Of a stretch of DNA of 64,000 bases, positions 12,066 through 24,344 are shown piece after piece. The notes under the pieces are model-generated. The model did no database searches, had not been told where the DNA came from, and worked only from the letters and a program-made list of their open reading frames with translations. This DNA is from Ailurus styani. Its lineage: Eukaryota; Chordata; Mammalia; Carnivora; Ailuridae. The position numbers and the translations under genes are program-made. Position 1 is the first letter of the stretch. Each line of letters starts with the position of its first letter. The stretch is taken from NCBI GenBank assembly GCA_002007465.1, contig LNAC01000750.1, positions 819,956 to 883,955 of the forward strand, read 5' to 3'.

Positions 12066-12255
12066 AAAAAAATATTTTATTTATTCATTTGAGAGAGATA
12101 GAGAGCACAAGCACAGGACGCAACAGAGGGAGAGGGAGAAGCGAGCTCTCCATGGAGCAGGGAGCCCAATGTGGGACTTGATCCCAGGACCCTGGGATCA
12201 TGACCTGAGCCAAAGGCAGATGCTTAACAAGCTAGAAGCACCCAGGTGCCGCTTA
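12066..12255 (-). mobile_element. Can-SINE inserted in the L1 ORF2 remnant
   Basis: Minus-strand SINE from 'AAAAAAATATTTTATTTATTCATTTGAG' to 'GAAGCACCCAGGTGCC'. It has a perfect 13-bp TSD, TTGGGAGATTTTT, at 12053-12065 and 12256-12268. Confidence 0.93.
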
Positions 12256-13731
12256 TTGGGAGATTTTTGATTACTGATTCAAGTTGTTTGCTGGATTTGG
12301 GTCTGTTCAGATTTTCTATTTCTTCCTGTTTTGGGTTAGATAGTTTGTAAGTTTCTAGGAATTGTCCATTTTTTCCAGATTACCCAGTTCATTGGCATAT
12401 AATTTTTCATAATATTCTCTTATAATTATTTGCATATCTGTGGTATGGGTTGTGATCTCTCCTTTTGCATTCATGATTTTATCTATCTGGGTCCTGTCTC
12501 TTTTCCTTTTGATAAGTCTGGCTAGGGGCTTATCAATTTTATTAATTTTTTTGAGGAACCACCTCTTAGTTTTGTTGATCTGTTCTTCTGGGAGTTTTTG
12601 TTGTCTCTTTCTCTAACATTTATTTCTGCTCTAATCTTTAATATTTCCCTTAATCTGCTGGATTTAGGCTTTATTTGCTATTCCTTTTTTAACTCCTTTA
12701 GATGTAAGGTTAGATTGTGTTTTTGACAATTTTCTTGCTTCTTGAGTAAGGCCTGTATTGCTATATACTTCCCTCTTAGGACTGCCTTTGCAGCATCCCA
12801 AAGGTTTTGGACTGTTATGTTTTTATTTTCACTTGCGATTCAATGTATTTTGTATTTCTTCTTCAATTTTCTGGTTGACCCATTCATTCTTTAGTAGGAT
12901 GTTCTTTAACCTCCATGTATTTGGGGTCTTCCCCAATTTTTTTTTTGTGGTTGATGTTGAGTTTCATAGTATTGTGACCTGAAAATATGCATGGTCTGAT
13001 CTCAATCTTTTGGTGCTTGTTAAGGCCTGATTTGTGATCCCATATGTGATCTATTTTGGCGAATATTCCATGTGCACTCAAGAAGAATATGTAGTCTGCT
13101 GCTTTAGAATGAAATGCTCTGAATATAACTGTTAAGTCCATGTGGGCTAGTGTATCATTCATAGCCACTGTATCCTTATTGATTTTCTGCTTCTATAACC
13201 TGTCCATTGCTGTAAGTGGGGTGTTAAAGTCCCCTACTATTATTGTATTATCCATGAGCTTCTTCATATCTATTATTAATTGATTTATATATTTGGGTGC
13301 TCCCAAGTTGGGAGCATAGATATTTACAGTTGTTAGATCTCTTGATGGATAGACCCCTTTGTTATGATATAATATCCTTCATCTCTTGCTACAGTCTTTG
13401 TTTTAAAATCTAGTTTGTCTACATACGGCTATTCCAGCTTTCTTTTGATGTTCATTAGGATGGTGGATCATTCTCCATCCCCTCACTTTCAACCTGCAGG
13501 TGACTTTAAGTCTAAAATGAGTCTCTCATAGGCAGCATATAGGTGGATCTTGGTTTTTTATCCATTCTGATACCCTATGTCTTTTGATTGGAGCATTTAG
13601 TCCATTTACATTCAGAGTGATTATTGAAAGATCTGAATTTAGTGCCATTGTGTTACCTGTAGAGTTGGTTTTTCTGGTGATGTTTTCTCGTCCTTTCCAG
13701 TCTTTGTTGCTTTTGGTATTTTTTTCTCCAC

Positions 13732-14602
13732 TCAAAGAGTCCCCCTTAAAATTTATTTCAGGGCTGATTTAGTGGTCATGAACTCCGTTTTAGGGGGGCA
13801 ACTCTATCTCTCCCTCTCTTTTGAATGACAGCCTTGCTGGAGAAAGAATTCTTGGCTGCATATTTTTCCCATTCAGCATGTTGAATATATCATGCCACTG
13901 TCTTCTGGCCTGCTACAATTCTATGGATAGATCTGCTGCAAACCTCATCTGTCTTCCCTTGTAGGTTAAGGATATGTTCTCCCTTGCTGCTTTCAGGATT
14001 CTTTCTTTGTCTGTGTATTTTGTGAATTTGACTATGATATGCCTTGGTGATGGTTGGCTTTTGTTGAATTTAATGGGAGTTCTCTGTGCTTCTTGGATTT
14101 AAATGCCTATATCCTTCTCCAGATTAGAGAAGTTTTCAGCTATAATTTGCTTGAATAAACCTTCTGCCCCTTTTTCTCTCCATCGTCTGGGATTCCCGTG
14201 ATGTGAATTTTTATTAATTTGCTGAATTCTCCAAGTCTACCTTCATGATTCATTACCTTTCTTTCCCTCTTCTTTTCAGCTTCATTATTTTCCATAATTT
14301 TATCTTCTATATCATTTATTTTTTCCTCTGTTTCATCCATCCTCATTTTTATGACTTCCATTTGTGTTTGCATCTTGGTTGTAGCATTTTTAATTTGGCC
14401 TGACTAGATTTTAGGGTTTTTTTTTATCTCTGTAGTAAGGGATTCTCTAGTGTCTTCTATTTTTTGTTAAGCCCAGCTAGTATCCTTATTATTGTTGATT
14501 TAAATTCTAGTTCAGACATCTTACTTATTCTTCATTGATTAAATCTCTGACTATCATTTCTTCCTGTTCTTTCTTTTGGGGTGGATTCTTCCATCTTGTC
14601 AT
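13732..14602 (-). pseudogene. L1 ORF1 (RNA-binding protein) remnant
   Basis: Starts at ATG 14602-14600 with 'MTRWKNPPQKKEQEEM', a typical carnivore L1 ORF1p N-terminus. A surviving frame (14373-14140) encodes a coiled-coil-like segment 'MRMDETEEKINDIEDKIMEN' and the start of the RRM. The C-terminus ('TTKSALK' then a stop, 'ILRGTL') ends at 13732. Stops and frameshifts break it in several places. The length of about 290 codons fits ORF1p. Confidence 0.82.
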
Positions 14603-14794
14603 TTCAGAGGAAAAAAAAGAAATATAAGCATAAATAAATAATAAAAATTGAAAACATTCAAAATAAAATAAGGTAAAATAAAATACATAAAGGAAGCTAG
14701 GTCCTAGGTGTCTTTTGGTCTTCTTGTCATGAACTGCTTGGTAGAAAAAAGGTAGAAAGAAAGAAAAGAGAAAGAAGAAAATTTAAAATTAAAA

Positions 14795-14950
14795 AATATA
14801 TGCCATGTGATTTCACTCATATATGGAATTTAAGAAACAAAACTGATGAGCATAAGGGAAGACAAAGAAAATAAAATAAGATAAAAACAGAGAGGGAGAC
14901 AAACTATAAGAGACTTAACTGTAGGAAACAAACTGAGGGTTGCTGGAGGG
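14795..14950 (+). mobile_element. Sense L1 3'UTR fragment
   Basis: Contains 'CATGTGATTTCACTCATATATGGAATTTAAGAAACAAAAC' (split here as description) and 'AACAAACTGAGGGTTGCTGG', sense L1 3'UTR sequence lying between two minus-strand L1 pieces. The TSD is not resolved. Confidence 0.65.
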
Positions 14951-15175
14951 GAGCTGTAGCCCTTGCTGGTGCATTTGTTCCCATATTGGTAGGCAGTGTA
15001 GCTCAATAGTCCCACAGGGTCTTTTGCCTGCAGAGAGGCTGTATCAGCTCCCCCTAATGCACTCCAAGTAGCAGAATCACTTCTCCCTGTGTGACTCTGG
15101 GGATCTTCAGGCTGCCCACTGCTGGGACTCCTGCACCGGAGCACCACCCAGCTCCCCAGGGGTGAACCTGACTAT
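14950..15175 (-). mobile_element. L1 5'UTR-like fragment (antisense)
   Basis: GC-rich stretch which, reverse-complemented, reads like an L1 5'UTR (GGGGAGCTGGGTGGTGCTCC, then GCAGGCAAAAGACCCTGTGG). It probably belongs to the minus-strand L1 to its left, or to another copy. Confidence 0.5.
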
Positions 15176-15339
15176 GTCACAAACCTCAGAAACCTCAGAA
15201 TCTTCATTCTGCTATTTATAGAAAAATGGCAGTATTGTAGCCTTCTCCTTTTCCCCCATCAATGGTTCTGAGCAATTGTTTTCTTGTGCAGTCCCTTGAG
15301 TGTGTTTTTGCTCTTTTTTTCCCCTCTGTACTTTTTCTC

Positions 15340-15880
15340 TCTAAGTGTACAGTTGATGAAGTTTTACATAAATACACACTCATGCAATCACTATCCAAAT
15401 AAAAATATAGAACATTTCCCTCACTTTAGAAAATTTGTTAATGCTCCTTTCCAAAGTCATCAGAGGTAATTACTGTGTTCACTTTATTAACAGAGATTAG
15501 CTTTGCCCATTTTGAACTTCTTTTAAGAAAATACAGTACAAATTCTTTTATGTCTGTCTTCCTTCATTAAAGAAAAGTGTTTTAGATTCATCGGTATTTA
15601 TACATGTACCAGCATTTTAAATAACTGTGTGCTATTCCATTGCATAAATATACCACACTTTTATATCCATTCTCCTGTTGATAGGCAAACTATTTCCAGT
15701 TTGTACTACTAGTAAAGAATTTGGCTTTGAATATTATCATGTAAATTATTTTGTGATCATAAACACCCACTTTTCTTGGCCGTATACCTGGGAGTGGAAT
15801 TTCTGGTTCATAGAATAACTGTATGTTTGACTTTATTAAAAAACTTCCAAATTATTTTAAAAAGTGGTTGTATAGACTTC
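15340..15880 (-). mobile_element. Old L1M/HAL1-like 3' part (antisense)
   Basis: Shows the degraded pattern of an ancient mammalian LINE in reverse: 'CCATTGCATAAATATACCACAC', 'CCATTCTCCTGTTGATAGGC' and 'GGGAGTGGAATTTCTGGTTC'. It is heavily diverged and has no open frame. Confidence 0.65.
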
Positions 15881-15889
15881 CAGTTTCAA

Positions 15890-17690
15890 CTCAGAGATTT
15901 AGAGAGCTAGAAGAAGTACTGCTTCCAGTATTACAACATAACCATAAAGCTGGACATAATGCAAATAAATGATTTTTCTTGAACCCATTAGGGAATTGAG
16001 TTTTCAGGGAGAACACTAAACAGAAAACTGGAGAAGATATAGCCTCTTACAGAGGAAATAGGAGGATACAAGAATTTTTTATTTAACCTAGAGCAGAAGC
16101 CATCAGATACCATATAAACTGATAAGATTCAGCTTCTTTATGAATTTAATGAATTGTTAAAACTAAGAGGGGGCTAGTATGAGAATGTGAAGTTCCTGGG
16201 GGCCATAGACAAGAAGGTTTTCACCATCTTTCTTTTCCTTCATGAACTCCACCACATACTCACAGTGAAGACCAGGAAATAGTCAACAGAAAATTTCAAA
16301 CATAAAGAAGCTATCTGGGAGAGGACGGTGGGAGGAGTAACAGTTGCTCCTAAAACTTCTTCTAAACTCATTTACTACATTTTTCCTACCGAAGTAAAAC
16401 TGTAACCTGCAGGGCAAAAGCAACAGCAGCAGCAGCAACAACAACAACAAAACTTGTCACCTGAGGGCTCTGTGGAAATACATTGCAGCTGAGGAAGGGA
16501 CAGGACAAAACATCTCTCCCTCAGGGCAGAGAAGGAATATATGTTAGGCCCAGCACCTGCAGCTGGGGGGAGGCAAGGCCACACTCCAAGACCCAGGTTC
16601 ACAGAACCTAAGATTAATGCTTAGCCAGAACATTAGGCAATCCTTCTCTCTTATTCCCCACCAGCCCACTAACAAATAATAATAAAAGCTAACTGTTAAA
16701 TACAGCTGGAAAATCTTCATGATACAGATTATCTCTGGGATTAGCAGTATAAAAGAAAAATCCAAAACTAAGCAGGGAGTAAAAATTGAGAGAAATAAAA
16801 ACTCCGGCAAACTTGCCTAGCCCTAAGCTCAAGATATCATTAGAGAAATTTGAAACCTGTAGTGCACTGAGGGTAACCATACCAATGACAAACCAAATTC
16901 AGCCCAGCTCCTCACTCAGTTAATCAAACTCCTACACTAGAGGCCTAGCAGGAGTAAAGACATGCTCTTCTCCAAGCAATCCCCCCCACACACACAAATT
17001 TACTTCAGTCTGTAATGTTCTATAAGTTTCTAGTTTCAACAAAAAATTATGAGGAATACAAAAATGTAAGAAAACCAGTCTAAAAAGACAAAGCAAACAT
17101 CAGGACCAAACTAAAATATGACAGAGATGTAAAAAGTATCAGACAAGGAATTTAAAATTACTGTCATTAATAGGCTAAAAGATTCAATGGAAAAGGTAGA
17201 CAATGTACAAGATCAGACAGGTAACTTCAGCAGAGAGATGGAAACAATAACAAAAGATCAAATGGAAATGCAAGAGGGGGGAAAGAAAGAGTGACAGAGA
17301 TAAAGGATGCTTCCTGTGGGCTCATCAGCTGAAAAAAAGAATCAGTGAGCTTGTCAGTATGTTAAAGAAATTACCCAAGCCAAGACACAAAGAGAAATGA
17401 GTAAAAAAACCAAAAAACAAAAACTCCAGAAAATCTGAAAGTTACTGTACAATACCAAGTGTACATATAATTGGAATCCCAGAAGTAGGATCATAAGAAA
17501 ATATATTTCAATAGATGTAGAAAAAAACATTCAAGAAAATTTAACATCCATTCATGATAAAACTTTCATTAAAGAATAGCTCACAACTTTCAGAACTGTT
17601 AAAGACATCTTTTAAAAAACTCTATGCCCAACATCATATTTAATGATAAAATGCTCAATGCTTTCCCCCTAAAATCAGTAACGGGAAAGA
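15890..17690 (+). mobile_element. Old L1M/HAL1-like 5' region and ORF1/RT scraps (sense)
   Basis: The sense-strand sequence resembles the 5'UTR and ORF1 of an ancient L1 or half-L1: A-rich, with 'AGACAAGGAATTTAAAATTACTG' and 'GGAATCCCAGAAG'. It ends in a short RT-like patch (17500-17690) containing 'CTCAATGCTTTCCCCCTAA'. A CAG/CAA run at 16421-16450 produces a false poly-Cys frame on the minus strand. No coding capacity remains. The next block is in opposite orientation. Confidence 0.55.
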
Positions 17691-19851
17691 ATATCCTCTC
17701 TAACCTATTTCATTTTGTTTTAATTTACATTTACCTAATGTTGATGTATCTTTTCCTAATTTATTGGCCATTCGGTTGTAGTGTTTTGTAAAGTGTTTGT
17801 TCATGTCTCCATTTTTCCACTGGGTTTCATTTGTCTTTGGTGTTTCTGTTATTGACATATAACTATTTAAAATATATTTTGAATATGATGCCCTTTGTGA
17901 GATAAACATAAATATTTTCCCTGTCTCTAGATTGCTATTTAACAGTGTTTTTTGAAGAGCAAAATTCTTAATTTTTATGAAGTAGGATTATCAATTTTTC
18001 CTTTAAGTTGGGAGTCAAGATTATTTTTCATACATGTATTCAAATATATATATATTTCTGATATATGTATATGTGTGTATATATATGTATATAGTTACAA
18101 CATATAGTTGCTCCAGTTCCTTTTCTAAAAAATATTTCTTTACTATATTGAATGGCTTTCGTAGCTTTACTGAAAATCAACTAATGTTTTGGGTCCCTTT
18201 CTGAACTCTCTGTTCTGTCCCATTGATATATTTGTTTTTTCTTGCAATAGTGCTGTACTATTTTAATCACTTAAAGTTATACTAACTCGTGAAATATGGA
18301 CGTATAAGTTCTCCAGCTTTATTTTTGTTCTTCATCTTCATTATTCTAGATCCTTTGAATTTCCATGTAAATTTTAGAATCAGCTTGGAATTTTCTCAAA
18401 AAAAAATTACCGAAATTTTTATTTGGATTGGATTTAGTCTGTAGGATAACTTTTGTCTATAATTTCTCTCAGCGGTATTTTGTACTTTACAATAGAGAAA
18501 TCTTGTAAATCTTTTGTAAAATTTATCCCTACATACTTGTTGATAATTAAAGCTATCATAAATGATATTATTTTAAATTACATTTCCAGTATTTGTTGGT
18601 TATAGAAATGCAATTGATTTTTGTATATTGACCTTGCTTCCTGTGATTTTTAAATATTATTTTGTTAATTCCTTTTGATTTTATACAGACAAAATTATGA
18701 CACCTATAAATAAAAGCAGTTTGACATCTTTCTTTCAAATAATTTTGTCTTTTACTGTTCTTCCCTTATTGCACTGGTTAGAACCTCTAGTACAATTTCA
18801 AGTAAAAATGATGAGAGTAGACATCCTTGTTTTGTTTTACATAATATGCAGAATATGTCACAACTAAGTATGATAGTATGTGTAAGATTTGTGTAGATAC
18901 ATTTTATCAGATTGAAGAAGTCCTAATTTATTGCCAGTTTGTTGAACTTTTTTATTAAAAATAAGTGACAAAGTTTTCAAATGCATTTTGTCAAATGTAA
19001 ACATTGAGATGTTCAGTTTTTCTCCTTTATTCTATTTATATGAGGATGGCAATGATTTTTTAAGTGGAAAACAAGCTATATTCCTGGGATAAACCATAAT
19101 TGTTTATGGTGTATTATCCTTTTTAAGTTACTATTGGATGTGATTTGATAATATTTTGTTCAGAATTTTTGTGTCTATGTCCATGAAAGATATTAGTTTG
19201 CAATTTTCTTTTATTATAAGGACCATATCACGTTTTGGTGTCAGGATTATGCTGTTGTCATAAATAAAGTTGGAAAGTATTCATTCTATTTTCTGAAGGG
19301 TTTTTGTAATATTGTACTTCTTCTTTCTAAAATGTTTGGTAGAATTCACCATGAGACAATGCAGGCCTGGAGTCTTCTTTTTGGAGTGGTTTTTAATTAT
19401 GGATTAAATTTATTTTAACAGATATAATATTATTTAAACTTTCTGTTTCTTCTTATATCAATTACCTCACACATTTTGAAGAGATATTTTCCAAGAAATT
19501 TGTCTAAGTTGACAAATTTAATGGAATGAAGTTGTTACCAATATTTTCAATATTTTATTATTTCATTAATATTTGTACGATCTGTAGTGATTTTTATAAT
19601 TTGTCTTTTCTCTTTTATTTCTTTGATCAGACTTACTTGAGATGTATCCATTTCATTAACCTTTTCAAAGAACAAAATTTTAGCTTTGTTGATTTCCAGT
19701 TAGAGTCTGTTTTCTATTTTATTAATTTCAGATCTTTATCTTTGTGATATTTTATTTGGATTTAATTCTATCTTCTATTTCTAACCAAGTTAGGAATACT
19801 TCTATTCAATAGAGGCAAAAGCCTAGATATTTTATTTTATTTTTTCATTTT

Positions 19852-20028
19852 TTCAAAGATTTATTTATTGGAAAGAGGGAGCAGGGTGGGGAGGAGCAGA
19901 GAGAGAATCTCGAGTAGACTCCCCACTGAGCAGGGAACCTGAGGTGGGGCTCAATTTGACCCTGAAATCATGACCTGAGCTGAAATCAAGAGTTGGATGC
20001 TTAACCAACTGAACCACACAGGCATCCC
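19852..20028 (-). mobile_element. Can-SINE (minus strand)
   Basis: From 'TTTCAAAGATTTATTTATTGG' to the head complement 'GAACCACACAGGCATCCC'. It is diverged, so older than the mustelid-type copies. Confidence 0.85.
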
Positions 20029-20071
20029 TAGACCATTTATTTTAAACATTTCTTTTTTAATATAGGCATTA

Positions 20072-20411
20072 TTTGCAATGATGTGGATGGAGCTAGAGTG
20101 TATTACATTAAATGAAATAAGATAGTCAGAGAAAGACAAATACCATATGATCTCTTTCATATGTGGAATTTAAGAAACAAAACAGATGGAAGGGGGAAAA
20201 GAAAAAATGGAGAGAGCGAAAACAAACCATAAAAGACTTTTAGAAATACAGAACAAACAGGGTTGATGGAGGGGGCTTGATGGGTGTTGGGTATTAAGGA
20301 GGGCACTTGTTATGATGAGCATTGGGTGTTGTATGTAAGAGACAAATCACTGAATTCTAGTCCGGAAACCTATATTGCACTGTACATTAACTACCAAAAA
20401 TTTAAATTGAA
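20072..20411 (+). mobile_element. Sense L1 3' fragment
   Basis: Carries the ORF2 end ('GATGTGGATGGAGCTAGAGTG'), the 3'UTR ('GGGTATTAAGGAGGGCACTTG') and the terminal 'CACTGTACATTAACTACCAA' region. Short related flanks (GGCATTA and GGTATTA) may be the TSD. Antisense L1M resumes on both sides. Confidence 0.78.
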
Positions 20412-20834
20412 AAAAGGGGGTATTAAAAACTATAAAGTTCCCCCTAACCATTGCATTAGCTGCATTGCCAATTTTTTGATTAGTTTCATTTTCATTGTCA
20501 TTACATTCAAAATATTTTCTATTTTTCTTATGAGTTCTTTGACCCGTATGTTTGCAGAAATGTTTGCTTGATTTCAAAATATTTGGGGGACTTTCAGATT
20601 TCTTTTTGTTATTAATTTCTAATTCAACTCCTTCATGGTCAGGAAACATACTCCATATCATTTCAATCTTTTTAAATGTACTGAAACTTGCTTTCTAGCC
20701 CAGTATATGGAATACTTTAGTGAATATTCCATGTGCATTCAACTAGAATGTTTGTTCTGAAATTATCAAATATAATGTGCTATAAATGACTGTTATGTCA
20801 AGGTGATTAATTGTGTTGTTTAAATATTTTTTTT

Positions 20835-20966
20835 GTCTTACTTATTTATTTTTTTCAGTGTTCCAAAATTCATTGTTTATGCACCACACCCAGAGTTCCA
20901 TGCAATATGTGCCCTCCTTAATACCCACCACCAGGCTCACCCATCCCCCCTCCCTCCATAACCCTC
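20835..20966 (-). mobile_element. Antisense L1 3'UTR fragment
   Basis: Matches the complement of the 3725-4088 tail: 'CATTGTTTATGCACCACACCC', 'TGTGCCCTCCTTAATACCCA' and 'CCATAACCCTCAG'. It is 5'-truncated and inserted in the antisense L1M. Confidence 0.8.
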
Positions 20967-21285
20967 AGTATTTTATATTACTGAATTTTTTGTTTACTTA
21001 TTCTATAATTATTAATGAGAGAAGAGTATTAAAGTCCTCAATTGTAACCGTGAATTTGCCCAACTCTTTTGTCAATATTTTGGTTATGTTATTAGATGCT
21101 TTTATAATTGTCATATCTTCTTGGTAAATGGATCCTTTTATTATTATGAAAATTCCTTTTTACTTTTGACAATCTATCTTAAAGCAAACGCATCAACTTA
21201 TTTAATGTTGCTTTTAAATTATATATTTGTTCTCATCCTCTTACTTTAACATATCCAAGGTCTTATATGTAAAGTACAATTTTTT

Positions 21286-21489
21286 TAAATTTTTATTTAT
21301 TTATTTGATGGAGAGAGATTTATTTGACGGAGAGAGAGTGAGAGAGGAAACACAAGCAGGGGTGTGGGAGAGGGAGAAGCAGGCTTCCCGTCGAGCAGGG
21401 AGCCCAATGCGGGGCTCGATCCCAGGACCCTGGGATCATGACCTGAGCCGAAAGCAGCCACTTAACAAAAGAGCTGCCCAGGCACCCCA
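21286..21489 (-). mobile_element. Can-SINE with clear TSD
   Basis: Minus-strand SINE from the A-tail complement to 'GAGCTGCCCAGGCACCCC'. It is flanked by a 16-bp TSD, GTAAAGTACAATTTTT, starting at 21269 and at 21490. The 'TTTATTTGA(T/C)GGAGAGAGA' unit is duplicated inside it (21297-21330). Confidence 0.93.
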
Positions 21490-21830
21490 GTAAAGTACAA
21501 TTTTTGAAAAGAGGTGTAGTTGATTTATTTTTAAACCCAGTCTAACAATCTTCGTCTTTTTATTGGAATGTTTTGTTCATTTATGTTTTCTGGTATTACT
21601 AATGTGTCAAATTAAGTCTAGTATTTTACTACTTGTTTTCCATTTGTCCCATTTGACCCTTTGTGCCTTCTTTTGATTTGAATTTTTATTTTTGTTTTAT
21701 TCCATTTCATCTGTCAGTTTTTGGATATACTTTGTATTAGTTTTTAGTGTTTAATCTATGTATTTTATTATACATTGTTTACTTAATATAGTCTACCTTG
21801 AATTAATATTTTATGACAATGTATAGTGCA

Positions 21831-22039
21831 AGAAAAATACAAAATATTTTATCATGTTCTCACCCAACCTTTGTGTTGCTGTTGTTACATATTTCATTTC
21901 TATCCATGTTACAAGCTCTCCAATGCATGCTACTGTTTTTTTCTCTAAATGGTTAGAGTCTTTTAAAATTATTTTTAAAATTTTATATATGCCCACTTAT
22001 ATTTTTGAATTGATTATTTTTTTATTATTCCATTTCAGA
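21831..22039. other. Unannotated spacer
   Basis: AT-rich, no recognisable gene or repeat. Possibly the last decayed part of the antisense L1M. Confidence 0.3.
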
Positions 22040-22190
22040 CACGAGCCCTTTTATTTCGATCCTTATCTTAGACATGAAAATATTAAGCAGACTAACTTGC
22101 CCCAAATCTCATAAGTAAAGGATTACAGAAGTGAGTTTTGATCCCAAGAAATCTAACTCCAGAGCCTCACAACTTGACCCAAGTAGTAAG
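22040..22190 (+). repeat. MIR element (sense)
   Basis: Degraded MIR pattern: 'AACTTGCCCCAAATCTCATAAG', then 'TTGATCCCAAGAAATCTAACTCCAGAGCC'. Confidence 0.7.
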
Positions 22191-22984
22191 CTATCCATCA
22201 TTACTGCATTTGGACCAAGTTTCACAACTGTAGTTCAAAAGCCTTTTCTACAACCTTTGGGTGATGCCTTAGAAATCCATTCACATAATCATGTTGCTAG
22301 AAATTTTACTAAAGTATTTTTACATAAAAAAAGAAAGCCCCCCAAATAGTACAATTCAAAACTTGGCAAATCTAGATTTCTTCCTGAAGATGTGCAAAAT
22401 AATTTAAACTTTAGTTGATAGAGAATGTAGGCCAGTGCAGGATTTTAAGGTAGAAAGGGTACATTTTAGGGTTTAGAGAGATCACTGCTTTCAACAAGAC
22501 AGCATCTGAGAATATGATTTCCAGTTTAATGTTGATTGAACAGATTTGTAGGGAGGCTACCTTTCAGGTTAAGAGATCAAGGTTGCTAATTAAATAATTT
22601 GATAAATCCTTCTGTCTCTTCAGTAGTTTGGAGAGACAAATTTGGGGGATATTTAAAAGCCAATCAAGGAACATATATCAATTGGGGTTCTAACAAGATA
22701 GCTTTTGCTGTAATTGATGACGCATATGAAAGAAATAAAAATAAACAGGGTTTTATCTTTGCTTTCTTACTAATGAGGCTAATTTATTATATAAAAAGCC
22801 AATATAGAGTAAGATGTTAAAATTCCCAATGTGTAAAGTTTTGTACTCTAAAGATTAAGTAGACTGATTGGCATGATGGGTTGATATTCACAGGTCAGGA
22901 GAGAGATATATAGAAGAATAATTAAGCATAAGTAGGCAAAATGGAAAAGAATTAGACTAGATTTTCTCACAGGAAATATAATGA
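22191..22984. other. Unannotated spacer
   Basis: I see no gene, RNA gene or confident repeat. Short open frames at 22131-22349 and 22599-22820 lack any recognisable domain. Confidence 0.35.
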
Positions 22985-24000
22985 ATTTCATAATCACCTA
23001 AAACATAGATTTATTTACTCATTCAACAAATATTTATTGAGCATAAGCTGTATGCCAGCCTCTCTCTTAGATATTAGGGATAGAGAATGACCAAAACTGA
23101 GCCTCTGGCCTCATAGAACTTATACTACAAACAGAAGTGAATAGATCAATAATTTCATGCCATGTGTAGCATAAGTGCCACAAAAAGAGGTAAAGCAAGG
23201 TAAGGGGATAAAAAGTGATGATACTTCTATTTTAAATACAATTGTTAGAAAAAGTAACCCTGAGCTCTTAATCTCAGGAAACAAACTGAGGTTGCTGGGG
23301 GGCGGGGGGGTAGGAATACGGTGACTGGGTTATGGACATTGAAGAGAGTATGTGCTATAATGAGTGCTGTGAAATGTGTAAGGCTGACGATTCACAGACT
23401 TGTACCCCTGGGGCAAATAAAACATTATATGTTAATAAAAAATAAATTAAATTAAATTTAAAAAAGAAAGAAAGAAAAAGTATCCCAGAGAATGTAGCAG
23501 TTCAGGAAAAACCTCAATGAAAATAGGAAATGGAACATGCAAATATCTGGGGGAGTGTTTCTGACAAAGGAAATAGCAAGTACAAGCCCTTGAAATGGGA
23601 AGGTGTTTGGTGTTGTTAAAAACAGAAAGCAGCTCTGTGTAGCTCAAGCTAAGTGAGTAAAAGGGAAGCGCAATGGAAAGTAATATCAGAAAGGCAGTCA
23701 GAGGTTAGATCCCATAGGTTTTGTAGGCCAAGGTGTGATCTTTAGATTTCAAATAAGTGAAATGGAAAAACTTTGGAGGGTTTTGAGTTTAGGAGTGGCA
23801 TAATTTAGCTAACATTATAAAAACTCACTGTGGTTGCTGCTGTGTGGAGACGAATTAAGTGGGAACAAGGATGGGAAGAAAGTGGAAGTCTACTGCAGTT
23901 GTTGATGAAAGAGAAAATGGTGGCTTGGACTGGGTTATCAGTGTGACTGTATTGAAAAGTGATCATATTTATGCAATTTTGAAAACAGAGCCAAAGAAAA
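22985..24000 (+). repeat. Ancient mammalian interspersed repeat, family not named
   Basis: Contains the common mammalian dispersed motifs 'TCATTCAACAAATATTTATTGAGC' and 'GGCCTCATAGAACTTATA'. Further on it has 'TTTTGTAGGCCAAGGTGTGATC' and 'GGTGGCTTGGACTGGGTTATCA'. I recognise the pattern as a widespread ancient repeat but cannot give its name with confidence. A younger L1 tail interrupts it. Confidence 0.4.
23265..23475 (+). mobile_element. Sense L1 3' tail fragment
   Basis: The 3'UTR end matches the L1 tails at 4556 and 35000 ('ATTCACAGACTTGTACCCCTGGGGC'), then an A-rich tail. The TSD is imperfect: AAAAAGTAACCCTGAG (near 23249-23264) and AAAAAGTATCCCAGAG (near 23475-23490). Confidence 0.85.
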
Positions 24001-24344
24001 TATTTTTACATTGAAATATTTTTGTATGGATTAAAAATAATATCAGTGAAAACTACAGTTGATTGAACATCTATTACATACAAGGCACCTTACTTACATT
24101 ATGCCCTGCTACTTCTTGAGAAAGCAGTCAACAATGTGGGAAACAGAGGAGTTAGTTGACTTAGCCACCATCTACATCTAGTAAGTGGAAGTAGGATATC
24201 TGGCTCAAGATATCTCACCTCCAATATTGAAAAAGGTACAGAAATCATAGTTGATGTGAACCTATCAGAATGGCTAAATTAACAGAAAGCTAGTAATTAT
24301 ATTAATTATTTTTTCAGGAAACATGTTATGTTTGACTGAGGTTA

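Larger units (their letters stand above)
9345..13648 (-). pseudogene. L1 ORF2 (endonuclease/reverse transcriptase) remnant
   Basis: ORF2 encodes the endonuclease and reverse transcriptase for target-primed reverse transcription. The start ATG is at 13648-13646, giving 'MALNSDLSIITLNVNGLNAP', the usual N-terminus of the endonuclease domain. Further down the strand, 12884-13168 encodes the 'DLTVIFRAFHSKAADYIFF' endonuclease segment. The RT active-site segment reads '[18 protein letters not shown]' near 11325-11365. The C-terminal part (9560-10113) matches the L1 zinc-knuckle region ('[12 protein letters not shown]'). The frame changes many times and two SINEs are inserted, so no functional protein is possible. 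Confidence 0.88.
9085..14790 (-). mobile_element. Long, degenerate carnivore L1 on the minus strand
   Basis: LINE-1 read right to left. Part of the 5'UTR lies right of 14602, then ORF1 (14602-13732), a spacer of about 80 bp, ORF2 (13648 to about 9345), and the 3'UTR to about 9085 with antisense signatures 'AACATACAGTGCAATACTGG' and 'CAGTGCTCATCAC'. Two younger SINEs interrupt ORF2 (10046-10247 and 12066-12255). Both ORFs are broken by stops and frameshifts, so it cannot move on its own. No clear TSD was found. An L1 5'UTR-like piece in the same orientation (14950-15175) may be its far end, separated by a sense L1 tail. Confidence 0.88.
17691..21830 (-). mobile_element. Old L1M ORF2 (antisense), interrupted by younger insertions
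   Basis: Runs through most of an ancient L1 ORF2 in reverse. The RT/zinc-knuckle side lies at 17700-19800 and the endonuclease side at 20420-21800 (for example 'GAATATTCCATGTGCATTC' near 20726). It is interrupted by a SINE (19852-20028), a sense L1 tail (20072-20411), an antisense L1 tail (20835-20966) and another SINE (21286-21489). There are many stops and no functional product. Confidence 0.65.

Noticed and set aside
16375..16602. Minus-strand frame with about 11 consecutive Cys
   Set aside because: It comes from a short CAG/CAA run in a decayed LINE. There is no Cys-rich domain pattern.
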